In this document: piece after piece, positions 1 to 6,128 of the stretch
Numbering within the stretch: position 1 is the first letter of the stretch
Layout: each line of letters starts with the position of its first letter
Assembly (NCBI GenBank): GCA_007116865.1
Contig: SKHR01000216.1
Coordinates: 1 to 9,912, forward strand
Reading direction: 5' to 3'
DNA from: Marinospirillum sp.
Lineage (GTDB): Bacteria; Pseudomonadota; Gammaproteobacteria; Pseudomonadales; Halomonadaceae
Length of the DNA: 9,912 nucleotides
Made by a program: the position numbers and the translations under genes
Notes under the pieces: model-generated
What the model was told of the DNA's origin: nothing
The model's input: the letters and a program-made list of their open reading frames with translations, nothing else
Databases searched by the model: none

Positions 1-797
1 TCCAGTTGAAACAGGCGGGCTTCCATTTGGCGCAACAACCACCAGGTCGATATGGCGAGGGAGCCGAGAGTCATGAAAATCAGTCCACTCAGTAGCCAGA
101 CAGGAAAAGCCTTAAACAGAGGGATTGGTCCTATGGCCAGCCAAAGTGCCTGATCCACAGCGAGGTAGCCGGTGTAGGCTTGTTGTTGTTCATCAAAAAC
201 GACTCGATAATGCCGGGGTGCAAGCCGTTTTAAGCGGTCCAATTCAGCTGTTTCGTTGGCAGGAGTCAGCAGCCTGACAGAGTGGTTGAGTTGATGCGCA
301 AGATTGACGGCCCACTGTTCGGGTGCTTGATAGAGTCTCGGATGCTCAGCGAGCAGATGAAGTGTGAGTTCAAGGCTGTGCTGTATCGGCTGAGTGAGGG
401 TTATCTGAATCAGGCGGCTGGGGTTGCTGATGGGTAGTAATACCTGACTGCTATCAGTCAAGAGAACCGGACGACCCTCCCTTAGGCGTTGACGTTGATA
501 GCGATTGAGCGAGGGTTGCTCCGCAGTCACAGGCTCCAGTACAAAGCCCAGTTTTTGACTCCAGTCCTCAAGTAGCTGAGCCAGGTTTTCACTGCTCTGT
601 TGGCTGGCTGCCTGATCAAGCACAGGCAGCATCAGTGAAACAATTTTTTCCTGGTGGGCTTCTGCGCGCAGCTGGTTGACCCAGGCAAAGAGTAACCAGG
701 AGGCGAGAAAAGCAACAAGCAGACTGGTCGCAGCCCCAATGTAGACCGTGAAAAAAGCGCCTTTGAATAGCTTGCGTTGCAAAGACGGGGGCCGCAT
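1..797 (-). CDS. rstB: RstB-like sensor histidine kinase, N-terminal part (3' end outside window)
   Basis: This is the first 265 codons of a membrane sensor kinase gene that runs off the left edge. Only the sensor half is visible; the HAMP, dimerisation and ATPase domains would lie outside. A short basic N-terminus precedes a first membrane segment at about residues 13-40. A periplasmic region follows (about 41-228), then a second membrane segment (about 229-256). The periplasmic part appears to hold two similar modules (about 71-136 and 160-227). Each resembles the single RstB sensor region: a W..L..L stretch, then a V.L..P strand, an R.. loop and a short hydrophobic strand. The second ends in the RstB-like motif AIGPIPLF. 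The start ATG lies 20 bases after the regulator stop with no clear Shine-Dalgarno, so translation may be coupled. The partner regulator and these motifs support an RstB-type identity. The input signal is unknown. Confidence 0.8.
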   Translation of the reverse strand, partial: MRPPSLQRKLFKGAFFTVYIGAATSLLVAFLASWLLFAWVNQLRAEAHQEKIVSLMLPVLDQAASQQSSENLAQLLEDWSQKLGFVLEPVTAEQPSLNRYQRQRLREGRPVLLTDSSQVLLPISNPSRLIQITLTQPIQHSLELTLHLLAEHPRLYQAPEQWAVNLAHQLNHSVRLLTPANETAELDRLKRLAPRHYRVVFDEQQQAYTGYLAVDQALWLAIGPIPLFKAFPVWLLSGLIFMTLGSLAISTWWLLRQMEARLFQL

Positions 798-817
798 CAG
801 CGAATTAAAGCCAGTGC

Positions 818-1537
818 TTAGATTTCTCGTACAAACAGATAGCCCTTGCTGCGGACTGTCTTGATGCGACGAGGATGGACAGGGTCATCACCTACTTTGG
901 GGCGAATACGAGAGACGCGAACATCAATTGAGCGATCCTGGCCGTCATATTCGATGCCGCGCAGGGCGGTAAAAATCTCTTCCCGGGTGAGCACGCGACC
1001 TGCATTGGAGGCAAGCAACCATAAAAGGTCGAATTCAGCGCTGGTCAGGTCAATGCTCTGGCCGTTCAACCAGGCTTCTCTCATGGCGCTGTCGATGTGC
1101 AGGTCACCGAATTCGAGGCGTGCATTTTCTGTGATGACCGGCTGCAGGCTGGCTGCCTGGGATTCAGCGCGGCGCAACAGCGCTCGCACACGCGCCAGCA
1201 GCACTCGAGGGCGTACGGGTTTGGCGATATAGTCATCTGCTCCCATTTCAAGCCCCAAAACCTGATCCATGTCGTCAGTGCGTGCAGTGAGAATTAAAAT
1301 GGGCACATCTTTATCTATTTTTAACTTGCGGCAAATGCTCAGGCCATCTTCGCCGGGCAGCATGATGTCAAGAATGACAAGATCGGGGTTGAGATTCTTG
1401 ATTTGTTCAATGGCTCTCGAGCCATCCCCTTCGACAGTCACTTGAAAGCCGTTGCCTTCAAGATATTCGCGAGTGAGGGTGGCTAGGCGAACATCGTCCT
1501 CTACAATCAAAATCCGGGGCGACAGGTTGGTGTCCAC
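818..1537 (-). CDS. rstA: RstA-like OmpR/PhoB-family response regulator
   Basis: This is a cytoplasmic DNA-binding response regulator of 239 residues, the usual length for the OmpR/PhoB family. The receiver domain (about 8-122) has the acidic pair E13/D14, phospho-acceptor D57 in LDIMLPG, T84 and K106 in the KP motif. A winged-helix domain follows (about 140-237) and ends in RIKTVRSKGYLFV. The stretches NPDLVILDIMLPGEDG, LEMGADDYIAK and GIEYDGQDRSIDV closely resemble E. coli RstA as I recall it, which supports the symbol over a generic OmpR-like label. The start codon is GTG (1535-1537), preceded by an AGAGAG-type ribosome site about seven bases upstream. The kinase gene follows after 20 bases, so the two are very probably co-transcribed and work as one phosphorelay. 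Target genes cannot be read from the sequence. Confidence 0.88.
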   Translation of the reverse strand: MDTNLSPRILIVEDDVRLATLTREYLEGNGFQVTVEGDGSRAIEQIKNLNPDLVILDIMLPGEDGLSICRKLKIDKDVPILILTARTDDMDQVLGLEMGADDYIAKPVRPRVLLARVRALLRRAESQAASLQPVITENARLEFGDLHIDSAMREAWLNGQSIDLTSAEFDLLWLLASNAGRVLTREEIFTALRGIEYDGQDRSIDVRVSRIRPKVGDDPVHPRRIKTVRSKGYLFVREI

Positions 1538-1685
1538 TTTGAACTCTCTTGATGGTTGGCAGTCACGGGGCAGTTAAAAAGGCTTACATATTACCTGAAA
1601 AGGTACTCAGTAAAAGCAATACAGGTCAAAAAAAGCAAAATAAGGTGATGCCACCAAGGGTTCGTGTAACTTTTGTCACGGATCG

Positions 1686-1715
1686 CTGTCAGACAGAATT
1701 GCCAAAACATATAAT
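1686..1715 (+). promoter_or_regulatory. Candidate sigma-70 promoter upstream of the SH3b gene
   Basis: A -35-like CTGTCA (1686-1691, four of six consensus bases) lies 18 bases before a perfect TATAAT -10 (1710-1715). Transcription would start near 1722, giving a leader of about 175 bases to the ATG at 1898. This is a consensus match by eye only. Confidence 0.4.
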
Positions 1716-1758
1716 CGATAGCTATCTACAGGGCTGTTTGGCGCTTGTCACCTTGGGT

Positions 1759-1785
1759 TATAATGCTTTAAGGTTTGCCTAAAGC
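1759..1785 (+). promoter_or_regulatory. Perfect -10 hexamer with adjoining palindrome (possible promoter/operator)
   Basis: TATAAT at 1759-1764 is followed at once by GCTTTA (1765-1770) and its reverse complement TAAAGC (1780-1785). GG/CC pairs and a TTTG loop lie inside, giving eight pairs with one bulged A. No good -35 lies at the right distance. A palindrome at the expected transcription start fits a repressor operator, but no regulator can be named. Confidence 0.3.
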
Positions 1786-1897
1786 CCTTAAATCGCGTTA
1801 TCTTGGCAGTTGATCTGTCCATATTAGGTAACGTTTGATGAGTGATTGATCAGACTGATGGCGCAAAACATCTAGAAAACTCTGTGACGGGATCGAA

Positions 1898-2683
1898 ATG
1901 AATGTAATGCTGAAACCAGCCCGAATAACAGGCCTCTCCTCTTTGGTGGGTCTGGTATTGAGCCGTGTCTGGCTCAAAATGAAGTTTGTGCTGGTGAGCG
2001 GCTTGTGTTTTTTTGCCTTCGGAGCCGCACAGGCGCAAGCGGAGCCAAGCCACTGGGTCGTAGCCGTGCCTGTGGCTAATGTGAGGGCTGCGCCTGAGGG
2101 TGGCGCTGCACTGGTCACTCAGCTTCCTCAAGGTACTTCGGTTGCAGAACTAGATCGTCAGGGCAACTGGATTCAGGTGCGTCTGGATGATGAATCGCTG
2201 GCCTGGATGCACCAGATGACCTTGTCGCAATCGGTGCAGTTTTTAAACCAGCCTCTGGATCGTGTCACTCGCGCTGAGTTGCGTCATGCGCTGAGTGAAA
2301 AAGGGGTTCGAGTCATTCGAGAAGTGGATCAATACCCTTATGATCTCTATAACCCGGCGACCTGGTTGCCTGAGTCGACCGAAATGGCCGTTGGTTATAC
2401 GCTGGAAGATCAGGCCTTCGCTGTAGCAGAAATTACTTTTAGATCGGCCGGAGATACAGATCTGGTTCGTCGAGTCGCTGAGCTGGTCAGAGATGACTTG
2501 CAAATGGGTGACTGGGATCGTGTGAGCGGTCGTCGAGCTGAAGGGCCAGTTGAATTCGAATGGCGGCGCGGTGCAGTTCAAGTTACCGTTCAGCGTGGCT
2601 GGCCTGACACAACCACCTATCTGACCTATGAAATGCCTTCACGCATGGAGCAAATGCAACGCGAGCTTCGTCAGCGCCAGTGA
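1898..2683 (+). CDS. Exported SH3b-domain protein, function unknown
   Basis: This 261-residue reading frame encodes a secreted or periplasmic protein. A bacterial SH3 (SH3b) domain lies at about residues 52-108, with the typical VPVANVRAAP opening, a LPQGTSV turn and the GNWIQVRL strand. The remaining 150 or so residues match no family I recognise and end in a charged Q/R-rich tail. The start is uncertain. ATG 1898 has a weak GGGA ribosome site five bases upstream. The internal ATG at 1979 (residue 28) begins a textbook signal peptide ending AQAQA before E49, but has no ribosome site and sits just after a hairpin (1959-1976). I list the longer frame; the mature protein is the same either way. 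SH3b domains commonly bind cell-wall peptides or proteins, so an envelope role is likely but unproven. The flavoprotein gene follows after 24 bases, possibly in one transcript. Confidence 0.75.
   Translation: MNVMLKPARITGLSSLVGLVLSRVWLKMKFVLVSGLCFFAFGAAQAQAEPSHWVVAVPVANVRAAPEGGAALVTQLPQGTSVAELDRQGNWIQVRLDDESLAWMHQMTLSQSVQFLNQPLDRVTRAELRHALSEKGVRVIREVDQYPYDLYNPATWLPESTEMAVGYTLEDQAFAVAEITFRSAGDTDLVRRVAELVRDDLQMGDWDRVSGRRAEGPVEFEWRRGAVQVTVQRGWPDTTTYLTYEMPSRMEQMQRELRQRQ
1959..1976 (+). promoter_or_regulatory. Perfect 6-bp inverted repeat just before the internal ATG 1979
   Basis: TGAGCC (1959-1964) and GGCTCA (1971-1976) are exact reverse complements around a six-base loop, ending two bases before the ATG at 1979. 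If translation starts at 1979, this hairpin would occupy the place of a ribosome site, and none is seen. If it starts at 1898, the repeat lies within coding sequence and may be chance. Confidence 0.3.
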
Positions 2684-2707
2684 CCGGTTTTTTTAGCGGA
2701 GGCCTGC

Positions 2708-3316
2708 ATGCAGCTAGATCTCAATGACTTCTCTCCCAATGCCCGTTACCACTTGATGACTCAAGTCATCCTGCCGCGCCCCATTGCCTGGGTGCTAACG
2801 GCAAACGAGGACGCCAGTCTTAATCTTGCCCCCTTTTCCTACTTTAATGCGATTTGCTCTGATCCGCCCTTGGTTGTGATGTCTGTCGGCCATAAGGCTG
2901 ATCAGTCAGTGAAAGACACCCGCCACAACCTTTTAAGTGGGCGTGATGCGGTCCTACATATTCCATCGACCTCACAAGCACCAAGTGTCAGCTTGACATC
3001 TGAGTCCTTGGATTATGGTGAGCCTGAGTTGGTGCTTCTGGATGATCAGGCCAGGCTGGTGGATTTTTCTGGCTGCCCTTTGCCGCGCCTTGCAGACTGC
3101 CCGATCGCACTGCATGTCAGTTTGGATTCAGTGCATGAAATCGGGCCGGCGCGTCAGGCCGTATTTTACCTACAGATCAAGCAGCTTTACGCCAGTGATG
3201 CCTGCGCATCTCAGGATGAGCAGGGGCGCTGGTCAATCGATCCGGAGAAAGTCCAGCCCCTATCCCGCCTTGGGCGTGGCCTGTATGCCGGCCTGGGCGT
3301 ACCCTTTAAAGCCTGA
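2708..3316 (+). CDS. Flavin reductase-like domain protein (flavoredoxin type)
   Basis: This 202-residue cytoplasmic protein belongs to the flavin-reductase-like FMN-binding split-barrel superfamily. It has no signal peptide or membrane segment. Features include RPIAWV (24-29), an NLAPFSYFNA segment (39-48) that in this family contacts FMN, the PPLVVMSVG strand (53-61), a KDT motif (69-71), and the C-terminal LSRLGRGLYAGLG (185-197) found in flavoredoxin-like members. Members bind FMN and either reduce flavin with NAD(P)H or pass electrons to partners; the substrate here is not readable. A GGAGG ribosome site (2699-2703) four bases before the ATG fixes the start. The stop overlaps the next gene by one base (TGATG at 3314-3318), suggesting translational coupling with the cysteine-motif protein. 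Confidence 0.85.
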   Translation: MQLDLNDFSPNARYHLMTQVILPRPIAWVLTANEDASLNLAPFSYFNAICSDPPLVVMSVGHKADQSVKDTRHNLLSGRDAVLHIPSTSQAPSVSLTSESLDYGEPELVLLDDQARLVDFSGCPLPRLADCPIALHVSLDSVHEIGPARQAVFYLQIKQLYASDACASQDEQGRWSIDPEKVQPLSRLGRGLYAGLGVPFKA

Positions 3317-3600
3317 TGTCGCAGCGAAGCAAACCTGATTGTAACCAGGCAATGTTCGAACTGATTGCCGAGATACGTGGGCAGTTGCCTTTTGATCTTC
3401 CGATAGGGCAGCTTTGCCGTGGTCCTTGTCGGGGGTGCCCTAAAAAGCTGCTGGAGTATCTGGATCAGCGTCTGATTGAATGGGAGGGTCACCTGCAAGC
3501 TGGCGGTCAGGTAAAGCTAGGCGACCTGGCACAGCTGGCCAAAACGGGGCGCAAGGTTCACCGGGTATTGGCTGGCAATGGGCTGGTCGATCAGACTTGA
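3316..3600 (+). CDS. Uncharacterised 94-residue protein with a C-x3-C-x2-C motif
   Basis: This small soluble protein has no function I recognise. It looks like a conserved, unnamed family of Pseudomonas-like gammaproteobacteria. The core is LCRGPCRGCPKKLLEYLD (33-50), with cysteines C34, C38 and C41. An acidic amphipathic stretch with W56 follows, then LGDLAQLAKTGRKVHRVL (68-85) and a C-terminal NGL. The C-x3-C-x2-C spacing is that of a [4Fe-4S] or metal site, and C9 could be a fourth ligand, but the protein is far too short for a radical SAM enzyme. Its ATG overlaps the stop of the flavoprotein gene (TGATG), with no separate ribosome site, so it is probably translated by coupling. The context suggests a redox partner of the flavoprotein. 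That is inference only. Confidence 0.75.
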   Translation: MSQRSKPDCNQAMFELIAEIRGQLPFDLPIGQLCRGPCRGCPKKLLEYLDQRLIEWEGHLQAGGQVKLGDLAQLAKTGRKVHRVLAGNGLVDQT

Positions 3601-3659
3601 AACCCTTGTGTCTGCCCCCACTCATAAAAACAGTCCAGTGCTACACCGGGAGGTGGTGA

Positions 3660-4100
3660 ATGAGCGAGAAAATCCATTTGGCGTGTCCAGCCTGTTTGGC
3701 AATGAACCGTTTTCCTAAGACCCGGTTGCACGAAAACCCGGTCTGTGGTCAATGTCGTTCTCCCTTGTTTAGCGGGAAGCCGCTAGAGGCGAGCGAGGCA
3801 TCCTTTGGTCCTTTGGTGCTGCGTGGGGATCTGCCGGTAGTAGTCGACTTTTGGGCCAGCTGGTGTGGGCCTTGTCAAATGATGGCCCCGGTATTTGCTC
3901 AGTTGGCACAGGAGATGGAGCCCGGTTTGCGCTTTGTGAAGGTAAATACTGAGTCAGCGCCGACCTTGAGTCAGCGCTATGCGATCCGTAGTATTCCAAG
4001 CCTGTTAGTGTTTCGTGGGGGCAATGAAACAGCCCGCCAGGCAGGTGCGCTGCCGGCGGGCCCGATGAGACAGTGGTTAGAGGCTCAGGCGGTGAGTTGA
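3660..4100 (+). CDS. trxC: Thioredoxin TrxC (thioredoxin 2)
   Basis: This is a cytoplasmic protein-disulfide reductase of 146 residues, close to the usual TrxC length. The N-terminal zinc ribbon, which separates TrxC from TrxA, has two CxxC pairs (C9/C12 and C29/C32). The thioredoxin fold follows from about residue 43. Its active site is WCGPC with redox cysteines C69 and C72, and the cis-proline is P113 in SIP. In E. coli, thioredoxin 2 is part of the oxidative-stress response. A strong GGGAGG site (3650-3655) four bases before the ATG fixes the start. A 59-base gap follows the cysteine-motif gene, so it may be in that transcript or have its own promoter; I see no clear one. Its last 16 bases overlap the 3' end of rpoH on the other strand. 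Confidence 0.95.
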   Translation: MSEKIHLACPACLAMNRFPKTRLHENPVCGQCRSPLFSGKPLEASEASFGPLVLRGDLPVVVDFWASWCGPCQMMAPVFAQLAQEMEPGLRFVKVNTESAPTLSQRYAIRSIPSLLVFRGGNETARQAGALPAGPMRQWLEAQAVS

Positions 4101-4960
4101 CCGGCGCTGATTTCCATCGCCTGGCGAACCTTTTTCATGGCATTTTTTTCCAGCTGACGAATGCGTTCTGCTGAGACGCCGTAGCGATCGGCCAGGTCAT
4201 GCAGCGTGGCTTTATTTTCATTGAGCCAACGTTGTTGCAGGATGTCCCGGCTGCGCTCATCCAGCTGGCTGAGTGCTTCTTGTAAGCGTGCGCTGGTATC
4301 CTGCTCGGAATCCCCTTCTTCGATCAATCGAGCCGGGTTGTAGCGCTGGTCTTCCAGATAGTTGGCCGGCGCAGGGGCGATCAGATCATCGCTGTCATCC
4401 TGGTAGCCATCAAAGGCAGTGTCTGATGAAGTCAGGCGCCCTTCCATTTCGCGCACGGTTTCCGGCTTGACCTGTAAGTCATCAGCAATGGCTTGCACTT
4501 CATCGCCATTGAGCCAGGTCAGGCTCTTTTTGGCGCTGCGCAGATTGAAGAACAGCTTGCGTTGTGCTTTGGTGGTGGCAACTTTAACAATGCGCCAGTT
4601 GCGCAAAACAAACTCATGAATTTCGGCTTTGATCCAATGCACGGCAAAAGAAACCAGACGCACGCCCATGGAGGGGTCAAAGCGTTTGATGGCTTTCATC
4701 AAGCCGACGTTGCCTTCTTGAATTAGGTCGGCCTGAGGTAGACCGTAGCCCTGATAGCTTTTGGCGATATGTACCACAAAACGCAGATGTGACAGAACCA
4801 GCAGGCGTGCGGCCTCAAGATCGCCTTCCTGCTGTAGGCGATAGCCCAGCGACTGCTCTTCTTCAGCGGTTAAAACCGGAATGCTGTTAACGGTTTGGAT
4901 GTAGGCATTAAGGTCGCGTCCTGGAGATAGCAGGTCGACGACTTGCAGTTGTTTACCCAT
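4085..4960 (-). CDS. rpoH: RNA polymerase heat-shock sigma factor RpoH (sigma-32)
   Basis: Sigma-32 directs RNA polymerase to heat-shock promoters. From the ATG at 4960 the protein has 291 residues, against 284 in E. coli. It has the group-specific GYGLPQADLIQEGNVGLMKA region 2 segment (about 71-90), VRLVSFAVHWIKAEIHEFVLRNWRIVKVATT, the RpoH box QRKLFFNLR (133-141), and a region 4.2 helix-turn-helix (about 253-280). I chose the ATG at 4958-4960 because GGAGT (4969-4973) lies eight bases upstream. An upstream TTG at 5020 would add 20 residues unlike other RpoH N-termini. The C-terminus is about eight residues longer than E. coli RpoH, and that tail overlaps trxC. It follows ftsX after 85 bases; the leader holds paired direct repeats that may matter for control. 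Confidence 0.96.
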   Translation of the reverse strand: MGKQLQVVDLLSPGRDLNAYIQTVNSIPVLTAEEEQSLGYRLQQEGDLEAARLLVLSHLRFVVHIAKSYQGYGLPQADLIQEGNVGLMKAIKRFDPSMGVRLVSFAVHWIKAEIHEFVLRNWRIVKVATTKAQRKLFFNLRSAKKSLTWLNGDEVQAIADDLQVKPETVREMEGRLTSSDTAFDGYQDDSDDLIAPAPANYLEDQRYNPARLIEEGDSEQDTSARLQEALSQLDERSRDILQQRWLNENKATLHDLADRYGVSAERIRQLEKNAMKKVRQAMEISAGQLTA

Positions 4961-4976
4961 GGTAAAAGACTCCATT

Positions 4977-5017
4977 GACCGAAAAACAAATAAACTCAGC
5001 GATGACTCAGACCGAAA
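4977..5017. repeat. Paired direct repeats in the rpoH leader
   Basis: On the plus strand GACCGAAA occurs at 4977-4984 and again at 5010-5017, 33 bases apart, each followed shortly by CAAA. Between them ACTCAG occurs at 4994-4999 and 5005-5010, 11 bases apart. All copies lie between the ftsX stop and the rpoH start. Spacings of one and about three helical turns would put copies on the same DNA face, as for a direct-repeat regulator site. Confidence 0.45.
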
Positions 5018-5045
5018 CAAACATCAAAAGTTCTTGGCGGATTGT

Positions 5046-6128
5046 TTAGCGAGGTTCGACTCGCCCCAGGTGGCGTCCAACTGCCAGCCAAGCACCCAGC
5101 CAGCCGAATAGTGTACTGGATAGCAGCAATAAAATCGAGTCCCTCATGCCTAGTCCGACCAGGCGAAAGTCACTGGCATAGGCACTGGCTAAGGCGCGTA
5201 CCGGGGTATCCAGCCAAATCAGCGAGCCATTGATCAGCACCCAGGCCAGCAGTCCGCCCCCCAGCCCATACCAGATGCCGGTATACAAAAACGGGCGGCG
5301 CACAAAGGCATTGGTGGCACCGATCAACTTGATGACCACGATCTCCTGGCGACGATTTTCGATTGCCAGGCGTATGGTGTTACCAACAACCAGCAGGACA
5401 GCCAGGCTCAGTAAAAGCCCCAGTGCGGTGACCATGCGCTGACTGAGTTCCATGATGTGATAAAGGCGTTTGACCCAGGCCAGATCCAGCTGTGCCTCGT
5501 CAACCTCAGGCAGTGCATCTAGTGATTGCACGAGACTTTCCTGGTCATGTAGCGTGCCGGAGGCTGGGCGCACAATGATCACCGCAGGTAAAGGGTTGTC
5601 ATCCAGATAATTGAGCGCATCACCAAAACCGGAAAATTCCTTGAACTCTGCCAGAGCCTGATCCTTAGATAGATAGTGGGTTTCAGCAATTCGGTCTTGC
5701 ATTTCCAGGCGCTGGCTCAGAGCGCGCCCGTCGGCATCCGACACTGAGGCTTTCAGGTACAAAGAGATTTGTGCGCTGCCATCCCAATGACTGGACACCA
5801 ATTGCGCGTTGCTTAAAAACACATAGAGGGCGACGGGCAAAGATAAGGCGATCGCGATCACCGCCCAGGTCATCAGGCTGGCAAAAGGCGTGCGCAGTAA
5901 ACGCACGAGGCTGTCGATGGCCATCGCCCGATGGTGACGCCGCCAGGCAGTGAAGCGGGTGGAAAATTTAACCCGGCTGATTTCGGCACCCCCTTTGGTT
6001 TTTGGAGGGGGCGACTGGCGAATACGGTTGGTGGGTGCTTTTTTTGGTGCTGGACGCGTGGGGTTGCGCGGGCGATCAGAAAAGGTCGCACCGGCACGGT
6101 TTTCTGGCGGGCTGTTTCTTTTGATCAT
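5046..6128 (-). CDS. ftsX: Cell-division protein FtsX (permease-like partner of FtsE)
   Basis: FtsX is the inner-membrane half of the FtsEX complex, which in this group relays divisome signals to septal peptidoglycan hydrolases. The protein has 360 residues, close to the 352 of E. coli. It has a basic, proline-rich cytoplasmic N-terminus (1-80) and four membrane segments (about 83-105, 232-254, 280-302 and 330-351). A large periplasmic loop (about 106-230) carries FtsX hallmarks such as YLSKDQALAEFKEFSGFGDALNYLDDNPLPA. The IKLIGAT segment (266-272) before the third helix is also typical. Its ATG overlaps the ftsE stop by four bases (6125-6128), so the two subunits are probably made in step. 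rpoH lies 85 bases downstream. Confidence 0.96.
   Translation of the reverse strand: MIKRNSPPENRAGATFSDRPRNPTRPAPKKAPTNRIRQSPPPKTKGGAEISRVKFSTRFTAWRRHHRAMAIDSLVRLLRTPFASLMTWAVIAIALSLPVALYVFLSNAQLVSSHWDGSAQISLYLKASVSDADGRALSQRLEMQDRIAETHYLSKDQALAEFKEFSGFGDALNYLDDNPLPAVIIVRPASGTLHDQESLVQSLDALPEVDEAQLDLAWVKRLYHIMELSQRMVTALGLLLSLAVLLVVGNTIRLAIENRRQEIVVIKLIGATNAFVRRPFLYTGIWYGLGGGLLAWVLINGSLIWLDTPVRALASAYASDFRLVGLGMRDSILLLLSSTLFGWLGAWLAVGRHLGRVEPR

Larger units (their letters stand above)
1538..1897. promoter_or_regulatory. Divergent intergenic control region between rstA-like and SH3b genes
   Basis: These 360 bases hold no convincing gene. The short open frames on both strands lack a ribosome site and family features. 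The region is AT-richer than its flanks. It holds two perfect TATAAT hexamers on the plus strand (1710-1715 and 1759-1764) and a bulged palindrome immediately after the second (1765-1785). Read on the minus strand, 1665-1670 gives GTTACA, which matches one half of the known RstA box and hints at autoregulation. No strong minus-strand sigma-70 promoter for the rstA operon was found by eye. Confidence 0.6.

Noticed and set aside
846..1232. Plus-strand 128-codon open frame inside the response regulator
   Set aside because: It is antisense to a clear receiver and winged-helix protein, with no ribosome site or family features.
1549..1782. Plus-strand 77-codon open frame in the divergent control region
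   Set aside because: It spans both candidate -10 elements, lacks a ribosome site and has no recognisable protein pattern.
2663..2693. Terminator after the SH3b gene (T-run at 2687-2693)
   Set aside because: The only hairpin before the seven T bases has four pairs with a seven-base loop, too weak to be convincing.
3415..3441. Radical SAM enzyme, from the C-x3-C-x2-C motif
   Set aside because: The protein has only 94 residues and cannot hold the radical SAM barrel, and no SAM-binding motif follows the cysteines.
4961..5020. Longer RpoH from the TTG at 5020
   Set aside because: The extra 20 residues do not resemble RpoH N-termini, the codon is TTG without a ribosome site, and ATG 4960 has GGAGT at good spacing.
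5808..6128. Unusual N-terminal extension of FtsX
   Set aside because: The basic, proline-rich region before the first membrane helix is about the same length as in E. coli FtsX, so it is normal for the family.
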